Assembly (NCBI GenBank): GCA_947625255.1
Contig: CANQNT010000031.1
Span: 1 to 39,842, forward strand
Direction of reading: 5' to 3'
DNA: 39,842 nt
From: an uncultured Acetatifactor sp.
GTDB taxonomy: Bacteria; Bacillota; Clostridia; Lachnospirales; Lachnospiraceae
Shown piece by piece: positions 1-8,091 of the stretch (position 1 is the stretch's first letter; every line of letters starts with the position of its first letter). A program made the translations under genes and the position numbers. The notes below the pieces were generated by a model. The model was not told the DNA's origin and made no database searches. It worked only from the letters and a program-made list of their open reading frames with translations.

Positions 1-5
1 AACAC

Positions 6-40
6 AAAAAAATGGTTAGACCTTATAAAAAGAATCTAAC
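6..40 (-). terminator. Intrinsic terminator after cpsD
   Basis: On the minus strand GTTAGA and TCTAAC form a 6-bp stem around a 14-nt loop and are followed by a run of seven T residues. The stem touches the cpsD stop codon. It would end the cpsBCD transcript, so the operon may finish here. The stem is AT-rich and short, which makes the call moderate. Confidence 0.6.
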
Positions 41-747
41 TATTTCAGGCTGTTCGATGTTAACTTAATGACATTGCTTCCGTAATACTTACCATAATAT
101 TTGCCGTAATAGCCCTTGCCGGTCATGTTGATCTTATTCAGCACACAACCCAGGATACGGCATCCCGTTACCTCCAGCTGCTCTTTAACCCTCTTGGCAA
201 AACGATAACTGATGACTCCGCTCTCGATCACGATAATGGCGCCGTCACAGCACTTGGAGACAATGGCGGTGTCGATCACACTGCCCAGGGGAGGCGTGTC
301 CACAATTATCATATCAAATTTCCTGCGGGCATTCTCCATCATTTCTTTAAATCTGGTATTTCCCAACAACTCCGCGGGATTAGGCGGAACGGGGCCGGAG
401 AAAATCATATAGAGATTATCAACATCCGTGACGCACATAGCTTCCTCCAGGGTAGCCTTGCCCACCAGATAATTGGACAATCCAAATCTTACTTTACCGC
501 GCTTATGCCTCTCGCGCATGACAGACTTGCGCAGGTCCGCGTCAACCAACAACACTTTCTTGCCATTCTGTGCAAAAGAAACCGCCAGTTCAAAGGAAAT
601 ACTGCTCTTGCCTTCGTTTGGTGTACAACTCGTCAGGCAAATCGCCCGCACATCCGCTCCCGAGAACTCAATGTTGGTACGGAGCGTCTTAAAAGCTTCT
701 TCCGAGCGAAAGTCCAACTCGGCTGTTTTCAACTCTATTTCCTGCAT
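40..747 (-). CDS. cpsD: Capsular/exopolysaccharide tyrosine-protein kinase (CpsD/YwqD type)
   Basis: This is a cytoplasmic BY-kinase of 235 residues that autophosphorylates on tyrosine and controls polysaccharide polymerisation together with its membrane partner CpsC. Walker A is visible at residues 40-49 (SCTPNEGKSS), Walker A' at about 65-72 (LLVDADLR) and Walker B at 147-150 (IIVD). The C-terminus carries a cluster of six tyrosines (213-222, a GYYGKYYGKYYG-like run), the usual autophosphorylation tail. As in other Firmicutes, the kinase and its membrane activator are separate proteins. Its ATG overlaps the cpsC stop codon by one base (TAATG), with an AGGAGAAGG ribosome site inside cpsC, so translation is probably coupled. 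No glycosyltransferase genes follow within the window, so the polysaccharide it controls cannot be named. Confidence 0.95.
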   Translation of the reverse strand: MQEIELKTAELDFRSEEAFKTLRTNIEFSGADVRAICLTSCTPNEGKSSISFELAVSFAQNGKKVLLVDADLRKSVMRERHKRGKVRFGLSNYLVGKATLEEAMCVTDVDNLYMIFSGPVPPNPAELLGNTRFKEMMENARRKFDMIIVDTPPLGSVIDTAIVSKCCDGAIIVIESGVISYRFAKRVKEQLEVTGCRILGCVLNKINMTGKGYYGKYYGKYYGSNVIKLTSNSLK

Positions 748-1625
748 TATTCCTTCTCCTTTGCGTCGGGGTCTTTCTTATCGTTCTTTGCCTTGGCCGC
801 TTCATCCAGATCCACTTCCTCCAATGTATCGTCCAGGCTGCTGGAAGAACGACCTCCACTGCTGCTTCTCCCGGAAGAAGAACTCCCTTTCTTCTTGCCG
901 GAAGACTTCTTCTTGGAATGCTTGTGTTCATCCTGCTCATCGTTGATCGGAATCATGCCCAGAGTGCTGAGGCCCAGATAACGCTCTACATCGTCAGATA
1001 CCTTGATGGTATCATCCTGCAGATAGCCGATCAAAATCATACCGATACTGATAGCCGCTCCTACCAAGGCTCCGGCCAAAGTCCATAAGGTGATGTTCGG
1101 GCTGGAAGGACTAAGCGGGATATCTCCCTCGTCCACCAGATTCACCGCATCCAGATCCATGACGTTCTCCATCATCTCAGACGCCACGTTCCTGACCTCA
1201 TCCGCCAGAAGCTTGGCCATATAAGGATCACCGTCTTTCACCGTGATAGACACGATTCGTGTGTCAGACTGCGTGGATACACTGACACAATTACTGAACG
1301 CCGCGTAACTCACATCCAGATCGTAACGCTCGATCACTGCCTCCAGAACCGCCCTGCACTTGATGATCCCCGCATAGTCTTTCGTCATCTGCGTGCCAAA
1401 GTTCAAATCGTTATAGGTAAGGGAGGTCCCTTCATTCTTATTAATAATGTAAACCGTCGTAGTGGACTCAAATTCTTCCGGCAATACAAAATAGCTGACC
1501 AAGAATCCTATCACGCCGCATACCAGGGCGGTTATGATGATGATCCACCATCTATGCAGGAGCAATCCTAACAATTCTAGCAAATCAATCTCTATCTCGT
1601 CGGATTCATTTGTATTATTTCCCAT
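747..1625 (-). CDS. cpsC: Wzz/CpsC-type chain-length regulator and kinase activator
   Basis: This 292-residue membrane protein is the polysaccharide co-polymerase that anchors and activates CpsD. It has two membrane segments (about residues 26-48 and 178-201) bracketing an extracellular Wzz-like domain, with the usual proline-rich stretch just before the second segment (LSPSSPN, 171-177). The cytoplasmic tail after the second segment is long for this family. It contains a Lys/Ser/Gly-rich run (about 234-263) and then an acidic end, so it is probably disordered. The start is supported by GGGAG eight bases upstream. It lies between cpsB (105-bp gap) and cpsD (1-bp overlap) in one operon. Confidence 0.93.
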   Translation of the reverse strand: MGNNTNESDEIEIDLLELLGLLLHRWWIIIITALVCGVIGFLVSYFVLPEEFESTTTVYIINKNEGTSLTYNDLNFGTQMTKDYAGIIKCRAVLEAVIERYDLDVSYAAFSNCVSVSTQSDTRIVSITVKDGDPYMAKLLADEVRNVASEMMENVMDLDAVNLVDEGDIPLSPSSPNITLWTLAGALVGAAISIGMILIGYLQDDTIKVSDDVERYLGLSTLGMIPINDEQDEHKHSKKKSSGKKKGSSSSGRSSSGGRSSSSLDDTLEEVDLDEAAKAKNDKKDPDAKEKE

Positions 1626-1730
1626 TCATTTTCTCCCGTCTTCTTATTTTATTTATCTAAGGACGACACGCCAAACGCAGCATCCTCTGCTTTACAACCG
1701 TGGACTTCTCCTGTTTCCCACACGCACATT

Positions 1731-2438
1731 CTACAACAATTTCCGCGCGTTTTCAAAAAGCAATGCATCCACATAATCCTCCGGGTATCTCTTATAAAGA
1801 TACTCTGCGCATTTTTTTATGTACGGAGCCCTTCGTCCATCGGAATGCGCGTCCGTTGAAACAAAATCGATTAATTGCTCTTTCAGCATCTTCTTCGTAT
1901 CCGCCTTTGCCCGTCTTCCGGCTTCCCCGATAACGGACGCGGCGTTCACCTGCAATAAGACACCGACCTTGCGCAAGGCCCGGACCATGTCCATATCCTG
2001 CATTAACTGCGCATAACGCTCCACGTGAGCGATGACCGGACGATAAATCGTTCCCATGATGCTCCGTATCGCGTTGCGAATATAAATCTTGTCCTCCATG
2101 GGATTAAACTCTACCAGAACACAATCTGAATTTCCCAAAGTGATACCGTTTTCCTCCTCTAACTGCTGCAGCACCTCCTCACGGTAGTAATATTCCGTTC
2201 CCCAAGAGATACGAATCGGCAAATGGTACTGATCTGCAATGGCCTGCAATTCTTCCGCCTTATGGCTGATCTTCTCCGCAGTGGGACAACCCTTGCCAGG
2301 CATATTATGAGGAGTGGCGATAATGGTATCAATTCCCTCTTCTATGGCGATACGCAGCATCCGGACAGACTGTTCCATGCTGACGGAACCATCATCCATC
2401 GCCGGCAAAATATGCGAATGCATATCGACAAAACCCAT
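1731..2438 (-). CDS. cpsB: CpsB/YwqE-type PHP-fold tyrosine-protein phosphatase
   Basis: This 235-residue manganese-dependent phosphatase of the PHP fold removes phosphate from the CpsD tyrosine tail. Metal-binding motifs are clear: HSH at residues 7-9 (DMHSHILPAMDDG), TPH at 42-44, an E in LVEFNP, H in IAHVERY and the late STDAHSDGR motif. Length is normal for the family. An AGAGGTG ribosome site lies just before the ATG. It is the first gene of the cpsBCD set and has its own promoter about 135 bp upstream, so the phosphatase, activator and kinase are made together. Confidence 0.95.
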   Translation of the reverse strand: MGFVDMHSHILPAMDDGSVSMEQSVRMLRIAIEEGIDTIIATPHNMPGKGCPTAEKISHKAEELQAIADQYHLPIRISWGTEYYYREEVLQQLEEENGITLGNSDCVLVEFNPMEDKIYIRNAIRSIMGTIYRPVIAHVERYAQLMQDMDMVRALRKVGVLLQVNAASVIGEAGRRAKADTKKMLKEQLIDFVSTDAHSDGRRAPYIKKCAEYLYKRYPEDYVDALLFENARKLL

Positions 2439-2571
2439 CCCATTTCACCTCTTTTGCTTTTGTGCGCTTTCTCCCCAGACGAACACCAAATCCTATTCCT
2501 TTTAGTATATAAAACGCAAACAAACAACATACGACAGCTTAAATCAGCACCGTACATCGACTCTGCACTCT

Positions 2572-2600
2572 ATTATGCCATTGAATACTTTCCTTGTCAA
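2572..2600 (-). promoter_or_regulatory. Promoter of cpsBCD
   Basis: The minus strand reads TTGACA, a 17-bp spacer, then CATAAT, close to the sigma-A consensus. Transcription would begin near 2565 and leave a leader of about 125 nt before cpsB. The leader shows no clear terminator or riboswitch. The promoter lies between the dipeptidase stop and cpsB, so the cps genes need not depend on the upstream gene. Confidence 0.75.
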
Positions 2601-2690
2601 TATGGAAAATCTTCTAAAGAATCAAGTTCTTTACATCTCAAATTCATAATTCCCACAAATATGTCTAATTCTGTAAGCAATTTTTTTATT

Positions 2691-3794
2691 TTACAAGATT
2701 TCCCGATAAAGCCGAAGCACATTCTCATAAAAAATCTTATCCACCTCGGACGCATGAAATCCTCCCTTGACCAGAGCCTCTGCCAGTTTCCCCATCCCCT
2801 GTGCTCCTGCCAGCTCCTTATGGGTCTCAATTCCATCAAAATCGCTTCCAAGTCCCAGGACCTCAATGCCGCCCACATTGGCAATATGCTTGGCATGGGC
2901 CACGATGTCCGCGATCGAACCCGGATTGGGAACGCCCGCCGGCTTCTGTATGAGGAAATCCGCGCAGAAATTCAGGCCCATCACGCCTCCCTTGTTTGCC
3001 AGTGCACGGATCATGTCGTCGGTAAGATTTCTGGCATGAGGGCAAATCGCCCGGGCGTTGGAATGGCTTGCAACGAAAGGCTTTGTGGAATTGTCCGCCA
3101 CGTCCCAGAAACCGGCGTCAGACAAATGAGACACATCCGGAATCATGCCCAGCCGTTCCATTTCTCCGAGAAAAATCTTTCCCGTCTCCGTCAATCCGTC
3201 CGACACATTGGGCGTGTTCCAATAGCACAGGGCCAAATGGCGCAGTTCCTCCTCTTTTGCGGAATATTCTTCATCCGTCCGACCGCTTTCCCGAAGCTCC
3301 TTTAACTCTTTCCCCAGGGTGCGGACCTTACGTCCCAGCTCCGGATTCATATTGGGTGAAGCAAGTTCGTTGGGATAATTCCAGGTGAAAGTCATCATCC
3401 GGACTCCCATCCCATACAACTCCCGCAGCTTTTCCAGGTCCCCCTTACAAACCGCTCCTTCCTCCACCGTCAGAAGCGCGGACAACTTGCCCTCCGCCCG
3501 GTTGCGCTCGATATCCCGATAGCAATGCACCGGAGAGATAAGATCCCGGTTCTGCTCCATTTCCGCCCGATAGACCTCGTAGAGCTCTTTTACATGTACC
3601 CAGGGATCCTCCACTGACTCCAAATGAACGAACAGGGCAAAGTTCTGCAGCAGGTATCCATTGTCTTTCAACCTCTCCAGGTCAATGTGCAGCGTGTTCT
3701 TCCGCAAATGGACCTCTTTTCCCTTATGGGCGTACTCCCACAACTCCGAAATCGTATCGCAATGCATGTCGATCGCGTTCGTTCTTCCTGCCAT
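2691..3794 (-). CDS. Membrane dipeptidase family (peptidase M19)
   Basis: This 367-residue zinc dipeptidase belongs to the renal dipeptidase family, which hydrolyses dipeptides, often with low sequence specificity or with D-residues at the second position. The family's metal ligands are visible: HCD at residues 11-13 (DMHCDT), the bridging Glu in TVEEGAV, two later histidines (DVSHLSD and VASHSNAR), and the GLGSDFDG motif near the end. No signal peptide or membrane anchor is present, so it should be cytoplasmic. GGAGGT sits eight bases before the ATG. It is followed by the cps promoter and preceded by the uracil permease terminator, so it is probably a single-gene unit. The physiological substrate is not evident. 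Confidence 0.93.
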   Translation of the reverse strand: MAGRTNAIDMHCDTISELWEYAHKGKEVHLRKNTLHIDLERLKDNGYLLQNFALFVHLESVEDPWVHVKELYEVYRAEMEQNRDLISPVHCYRDIERNRAEGKLSALLTVEEGAVCKGDLEKLRELYGMGVRMMTFTWNYPNELASPNMNPELGRKVRTLGKELKELRESGRTDEEYSAKEEELRHLALCYWNTPNVSDGLTETGKIFLGEMERLGMIPDVSHLSDAGFWDVADNSTKPFVASHSNARAICPHARNLTDDMIRALANKGGVMGLNFCADFLIQKPAGVPNPGSIADIVAHAKHIANVGGIEVLGLGSDFDGIETHKELAGAQGMGKLAEALVKGGFHASEVDKIFYENVLRLYREIL

Positions 3795-3867
3795 TTCGAT
3801 TTACCTCCGTTGATTCTCTGTGCCGCGGTTCCAGTGCTTTATTGCCGCGCCGTTCCCGCCACCGCAC

Positions 3868-3911
3868 AAAAGAGGAAGCCGGGGGCTGGATGCTTCCGGT
3901 CTTCCTCTTCT
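3868..3911 (-). terminator. Intrinsic terminator after the uracil permease
   Basis: On the minus strand AAGAGGAAG pairs with CTTCCTCTT, extended by an inner CCGG/CCGG, around a roughly 12-nt loop, and the stem runs into TTTT. It lies about 40 bp beyond the permease stop and separates it from the dipeptidase gene. Confidence 0.7.
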
Positions 3912-3948
3912 TTATCTTATGCAATCTTTTTGTATTTGTTCCTGATTT

Positions 3949-5328
3949 TTATTTCTCCCGTCCCCGTACGGCGAAATCAACACCCGTCTCGGAGGGGATA
4001 TCCTCGTCAAACTTGTAATCCTTACCCGGCAAAATCGCGTTCAATAGGATACCTACCAGCGCGCCTACCGCAAGACCGGAAAGGCTGATGGTCAGTCCTC
4101 CCACCTGGAAACCAACCGAACCGGCCGAGCTATAGTTGATACCGATGGACAACACCAGAATCATCGCGGCGATAATCACGTTGCGGCTCTTGGAGAAGTC
4201 AACCTGAGTCTCCACGATATTACGGACGCCGACGGCGGAAATCATCCCATACAATACCAGGGAAACGCCGCCTCTGGTAGCTTCAGGCATACAACCGATA
4301 ATGGCCGCGAACTTCGGCGAGAATGAGAACACAATGGCAAGTACCGCGGCAATTCTGATGACCAACGGATCGTACACCTTTGTCAGGGACAACACGCCCG
4401 TATTTTCACCATAAGTGGTGTTGGCCGGAGCGCCAAACAGGGAAGCCAGAATGGTAGCCAGTCCATCGCCCAACAGTGTACGGTGCAGGCCCGGATCCTT
4501 GAAGTAATTGACGCCAACGGTAGAGGAAATCGCGGAGATGTCTCCGATATGCTCCATCATGGTGGCCAAAGCGATTGGCATGATCATCACGATCGCGCTG
4601 ACCAGAGTAGAAGTATCGCCTCCAAACAAGACAGACAATCCCGTCTCATTCCAATGAACCGGGAGTCCTACCCACCGGGCCTCCGCCAGCTGCGTGAAAT
4701 CCACACGCCCCAACAGTGCCGCTGCCAGGTAAGAACCGATCACTCCGATAATGATAGGCACAATCTTGACCATTCCTTTTCCCCAGATATTGCAGGCCAC
4801 CACCAGAACAATGGCAACCAGGGCGATGAGCCAGTCAGTGGCACAGGAATTGATCGCCGACTGGGACAAGGTCAGACCAATGGCAATAATGATCGGGCCC
4901 GTAACGATGGGCGGGAAGAAGCGCATCACCTTGCCGGTTCCAAAGACCTTGATCAACCCGGCCAGAACCAGGTACAGAAGTCCCGCACAGGCCACGCCGA
5001 CACAGGCATAAGGAAGCAGTTCCGGATGCAGCTGACCATCGATCATGGAGACCGCCTGATAACCGCCAATGAAAGCAAAGGAAGAACCCAGGAATGCCGG
5101 TACCTTGCATTTTGTCAGTAAATGAAACAGCAATGTGCCCAGTCCCGCGAACAACAGGGTTGTGGATACATCCAGTCCCGTCAAGATAGGAACCAGGATC
5201 GTCGCCCCGAACATTGCAAACATATGCTGCACACCCAGTATCATAACCTTGGGCGCTCCAAGCGTCTTAGCGTCATAAATACCCTTTTCTCCAAGGGTTA
5301 CCTGAGGTTTCTTTTGTTTGTCACTCAT
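3949..5328 (-). CDS. uraA: Uracil permease (NCS2 family)
   Basis: This polytopic inner-membrane transporter of 459 residues takes up uracil by proton symport. It shows the family's hydrophobic pattern of about 14 segments and the two substrate-site regions known from UraA: the EHIGD motif and, further on, NTTYGENTG. The glutamates of both are conserved and point to the uracil branch of NCS2, not the xanthine/uric acid branch. The start used here begins MSDKQ because AAGGAG lies at the right distance; an in-frame ATG six codons earlier has no ribosome site. It is flanked by its own promoter (overlapping the stop of the preceding gene) and by a terminator, so it is a single-gene unit. No pyr genes are nearby. 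Confidence 0.95.
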   Translation of the reverse strand: MSDKQKKPQVTLGEKGIYDAKTLGAPKVMILGVQHMFAMFGATILVPILTGLDVSTTLLFAGLGTLLFHLLTKCKVPAFLGSSFAFIGGYQAVSMIDGQLHPELLPYACVGVACAGLLYLVLAGLIKVFGTGKVMRFFPPIVTGPIIIAIGLTLSQSAINSCATDWLIALVAIVLVVACNIWGKGMVKIVPIIIGVIGSYLAAALLGRVDFTQLAEARWVGLPVHWNETGLSVLFGGDTSTLVSAIVMIMPIALATMMEHIGDISAISSTVGVNYFKDPGLHRTLLGDGLATILASLFGAPANTTYGENTGVLSLTKVYDPLVIRIAAVLAIVFSFSPKFAAIIGCMPEATRGGVSLVLYGMISAVGVRNIVETQVDFSKSRNVIIAAMILVLSIGINYSSAGSVGFQVGGLTISLSGLAVGALVGILLNAILPGKDYKFDEDIPSETGVDFAVRGREK

Positions 5329-5391
5329 GATGTTCTCCTTCCGCATTTTATGAATAGATTTGTGATCGTTCAGGGGCCGCAGCCCTTATCT

Positions 5392-5420
5392 ATCATAAAC
5401 GCCGAAAGATTATTCGTCAA
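5392..5420 (-). promoter_or_regulatory. Promoter of the uracil permease
   Basis: TTGACG, a 17-bp spacer and TATGAT lie on the minus strand. The -35 box is inside the last codons of the SGNH hydrolase gene and the spacer covers its stop codon. A short GC hairpin (GGGC-TGCG-GCCC) lies in the roughly 60-nt leader, with no T tract. Confidence 0.75.
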
Positions 5421-6432
5421 GTACAACCGCGTGTTCTTTCAGAAAATCTTTCCAGATCGGAATATATTTCGCTTTAAGATGCACGCCGTCCGAGGTATAG
5501 TCCTTGATCATTCCGCCGTCTTCATCACAGATCAATGGATTCACATCCAGATAATAGGACTTCACGTTGTCCGCCATATTTGCGATTCCCTCATTGCGCG
5601 CAACAATTCCCTCATTATTAATGTAATCCCCCTTGTTGGAACGATCCGTGGTCACCTTGATGATCGCCTGAAGATAAAGGATGGCATCCGGCTGCAGCTC
5701 CTGCAGGCGCGTTACCACTTCCTGATACTTCGTCAGGAACCGCTCCAGATCACCGGTTCCCATTTCATTGATTCCCACCATCAAATAGATCTTGGCGAAC
5801 TGCCTTTCGCTCAGCGCTTCCTCCACGGTAATCTTGCCCCGCTCGTCTCCCGTTTCCACAATTTCAGCGGTCAGCAGATTAAAAATCGTAAGACCCTTGG
5901 AGGCATAAAAGGTGGCGACATCCAACAACCCCCCATATTCATACAGGCCAACCGTCCTGGAATCCCCGATAAACACCGCATCCGAGAAGTAATCATCCTC
6001 TACCGTGGCATAAACCACATCCTCCGGATTACGATACGTTACCTCCGGCGGCGCCTCGCTCTCCTGCGAGTCCCCTTCTTGTTCCGGGCCCTGAAAATCC
6101 ACTTCCTCGGATTGTTCCCCGGAATCATCCTCCTCTCCGGATGGTCCGTCAGACAAATTCGATTCTCCGGATGATTCGTCAGTCAAATCCGATCCTCCAG
6201 GGGCATCACCCTCTCCATTGCCAGACGGAACTTCCCCGGGATTCTCTCCCTTTTCCGCCAGCAAATCTTCTTCATCCCGGGGGCCGCCGCTTTCCCCGGA
6301 GACTACCCTGGCCAACCATTCTCCTGCTTCCCTGGCCGGACGCGCGGCATCCGCCCACGAATGGGTAGCCGTCATCACCACCGCGCCGCAGACCAGGAAA
6401 ATACCCAGAAAGGACCATTTTTTCAACCACAT
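5410..6432 (-). CDS. Membrane-anchored SGNH/GDSL hydrolase
   Basis: This 340-residue protein has an N-terminal membrane or signal segment (about residues 5-24), a long acidic Ser/Gly/Glu-rich linker (about 48-130) and a C-terminal SGNH hydrolase domain. The catalytic signature is visible: the nucleophile in GDS at 156-158 (FIGDSRTVG), an Asn in the MVGINEMG block, and the Asp/His pair in SDGVHL (D315, H318). The domain would face outside the cell. It lies 35 bp downstream of an MBOAT acyltransferase gene. That pairing is well known for O-acylation of cell-wall or secreted polysaccharides: the MBOAT moves the acyl group across the membrane and the SGNH enzyme transfers or removes it. The target polymer is unknown. 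GAGGTGAGG precedes the ATG. Confidence 0.88.
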   Translation of the reverse strand: MWLKKWSFLGIFLVCGAVVMTATHSWADAARPAREAGEWLARVVSGESGGPRDEEDLLAEKGENPGEVPSGNGEGDAPGGSDLTDESSGESNLSDGPSGEEDDSGEQSEEVDFQGPEQEGDSQESEAPPEVTYRNPEDVVYATVEDDYFSDAVFIGDSRTVGLYEYGGLLDVATFYASKGLTIFNLLTAEIVETGDERGKITVEEALSERQFAKIYLMVGINEMGTGDLERFLTKYQEVVTRLQELQPDAILYLQAIIKVTTDRSNKGDYINNEGIVARNEGIANMADNVKSYYLDVNPLICDEDGGMIKDYTSDGVHLKAKYIPIWKDFLKEHAVVLDE

Positions 6433-6467
6433 AAAGCCTCACCTCATCTAACCGCCGCTTCTGCGTC

Positions 6468-7823
6468 CTAAAAGTGGAAATAGGTAAAGATATTCTCACC
6501 CTCTACGATGATTCTCCAGACGCAAACCCAAAACAGCGTTCCCAGAGCCACCATCCCAATCAGGCGGTCTTTCAATATCCCGTAAAGCTTTCTGACAAGC
6601 GGCGTACAGGCCACAAAGCAGATCAGCAGCAGTCCGCCATAATCAGACAGAACGCTGTACCAATCCCTGGCATACACGTTAATTCCCTGAACAAAACCGA
6701 ACATCCGTCCCAGATAAACCTCCAGCTGCGACAAGTCCGTAATCTCGAAGCACATCCAGGTTACCGGGATTACCGCCCATAAGTACAGCCTGGGCAGCAC
6801 CCGCAGTTTAGGCATCCACTTCAGGCGGCCCAGCTGGCGCTCAAACACGATCAGCAGCCACAGGCCAAGGCCCCAAACCAGGAAATTCAACGTCTTCCCG
6901 TGCCAGAGCGAGGTCAGCACCCATACCACCAGCAAATTCAAAATCGTGCGTCCCTCGGTTCCACGATTGCCTCCCAGGGGAATATAGACATACTTGCGGA
7001 ACCATCTGCCCAATGTCATATGCCATCTGCGATAGAAATCCCGCACCCCCAGGGCCATATAGGGTTCCTTAAAATTCTCCGGCAATTCAAAGCCGAGCAT
7101 ACGCCCTAACCCAATCCCCATCAGGGAATAACCATAAAAATCAAAATAAAGCTTCAGGGAATATGCCACTGCCGCCAGCCAGGCCAGGGGCGTGGAAATA
7201 CTCTCAAATCCCGTTGTCTGCACCTGCGTCCACAAAATTCCCACGCGATCCGCCAAAAGCACTTTCGACACAAGCCCCATGATAAAGACCTTCAGGCCTT
7301 CCTGAATCCCCTCCGCCGTAAATTCCCTGCTTTCAAGCTGGGCCGAAACCTCCGAATAATAGACAATCGGCCCGGAAATCAATTGTGGGAACATGGAAAT
7401 GTAAACGGCAAATTTAAGAAAGGACATTTCCCTGCGAATTTCCCCTCGATACACGTCCAGCAAATAAGAGAGAACCTGAAACGTATAAAAACTGATTCCC
7501 AGCGGAAGCTCCAATCCCCCCGGCGCGAACTTAAACAATGCCAGCATCCCCACATTCCCTATGATCGCCGCCGTCAATAATGCCTTTCTTTTCTTTCGTA
7601 CTTTCCTGTGTCCCTCTCTTCGCCCTACCAGATATAACCCTATGAAATAATTCACCCCCATTGACAACAACAATAAAAGCAAGGAATGGGGATCCCCTAA
7701 CGTATAAAAAATAATACTTCCTATCAAAAGCGTCAAATTTCGACACGACTTTGGCGTTATTCCATAGAGCACCAGAAAAATCGGGAGAAAGTACAGCAGG
7801 AACTTTATGCTACTAAATACCAA
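6468..7823 (-). CDS. MBOAT-family O-acyltransferase (AlgI/DltB-like)
   Basis: This multi-pass membrane protein of 451 residues carries acyl groups across the membrane for O-acylation of an extracellular polymer. Family landmarks are a WHMTLGRWFRKY block followed by YIPLGGNRG and, about 40 residues later, the catalytic histidine in LTSLWHGKTLNF. The first codon appears to be TTG, because an in-frame stop lies just upstream and no ATG precedes the conserved N-terminal helix; the ribosome site is weak (GAGAG). It forms a two-gene unit with the SGNH hydrolase gene downstream. AlgI-like alginate acetylases and DltB use the same fold; absence of dltA or dltC argues against teichoic acid D-alanylation here. 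Confidence 0.93.
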   Translation of the reverse strand: MVFSSIKFLLYFLPIFLVLYGITPKSCRNLTLLIGSIIFYTLGDPHSLLLLLLSMGVNYFIGLYLVGRREGHRKVRKKRKALLTAAIIGNVGMLALFKFAPGGLELPLGISFYTFQVLSYLLDVYRGEIRREMSFLKFAVYISMFPQLISGPIVYYSEVSAQLESREFTAEGIQEGLKVFIMGLVSKVLLADRVGILWTQVQTTGFESISTPLAWLAAVAYSLKLYFDFYGYSLMGIGLGRMLGFELPENFKEPYMALGVRDFYRRWHMTLGRWFRKYVYIPLGGNRGTEGRTILNLLVVWVLTSLWHGKTLNFLVWGLGLWLLIVFERQLGRLKWMPKLRVLPRLYLWAVIPVTWMCFEITDLSQLEVYLGRMFGFVQGINVYARDWYSVLSDYGGLLLICFVACTPLVRKLYGILKDRLIGMVALGTLFWVCVWRIIVEGENIFTYFHF

Positions 7824-7946
7824 AATATATCACATCTCTCAATCTATTTTACACGGGACACCCCGCTGCAAACCGAACCGTTACCAATAGTTTATATGCT
7901 ATCCGACAAGAATACAAGTTAATTTTTCTTAAGTTTAACTTACCAT

Positions 7947-7976
7947 TTATTACAAAATTGACAAGGCTTGTAATAA
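7947..7976. repeat. Perfect 9-bp inverted repeat between divergent genes
   Basis: TTATTACAA and TTGTAATAA are separated by 12 bp. The repeat lies between the divergent MBOAT and DUF6062 genes and just upstream of the DUF6062 promoter -35 box. It resembles an operator or a weak hairpin, with no T tract directly after it. The rest of the 268-bp intergenic region holds AT-rich sequence and a possible weak MBOAT promoter (TTGTAT-17-TAAACT on the minus strand near 7885-7920). Confidence 0.5.
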
Positions 7977-7983
7977 TTTGGTC

Positions 7984-8012
7984 TTGTTTTTTACGGTCCG
8001 ATCCTTTATAGT
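7984..8012 (+). promoter_or_regulatory. Promoter of the DUF6062 gene
   Basis: TTGTTT, a 17-bp spacer and TATAGT fit a sigma-A promoter with a weak -35 and a good -10. The leader would be about 70 nt. Confidence 0.5.
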
Positions 8013-8091
8013 GGATAGTAAGGAAATGTGCGGAAATGCGAGACCGACCGCGGCCGCCGCCACACTATGCCAACGAAAGGGAAACGAGATT

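Noticed and set aside
2223..3305. Plus-strand frame of about 360 codons
   Set aside because: It runs antisense to cpsB and the dipeptidase and across the cps promoter, with no recognisable domain.
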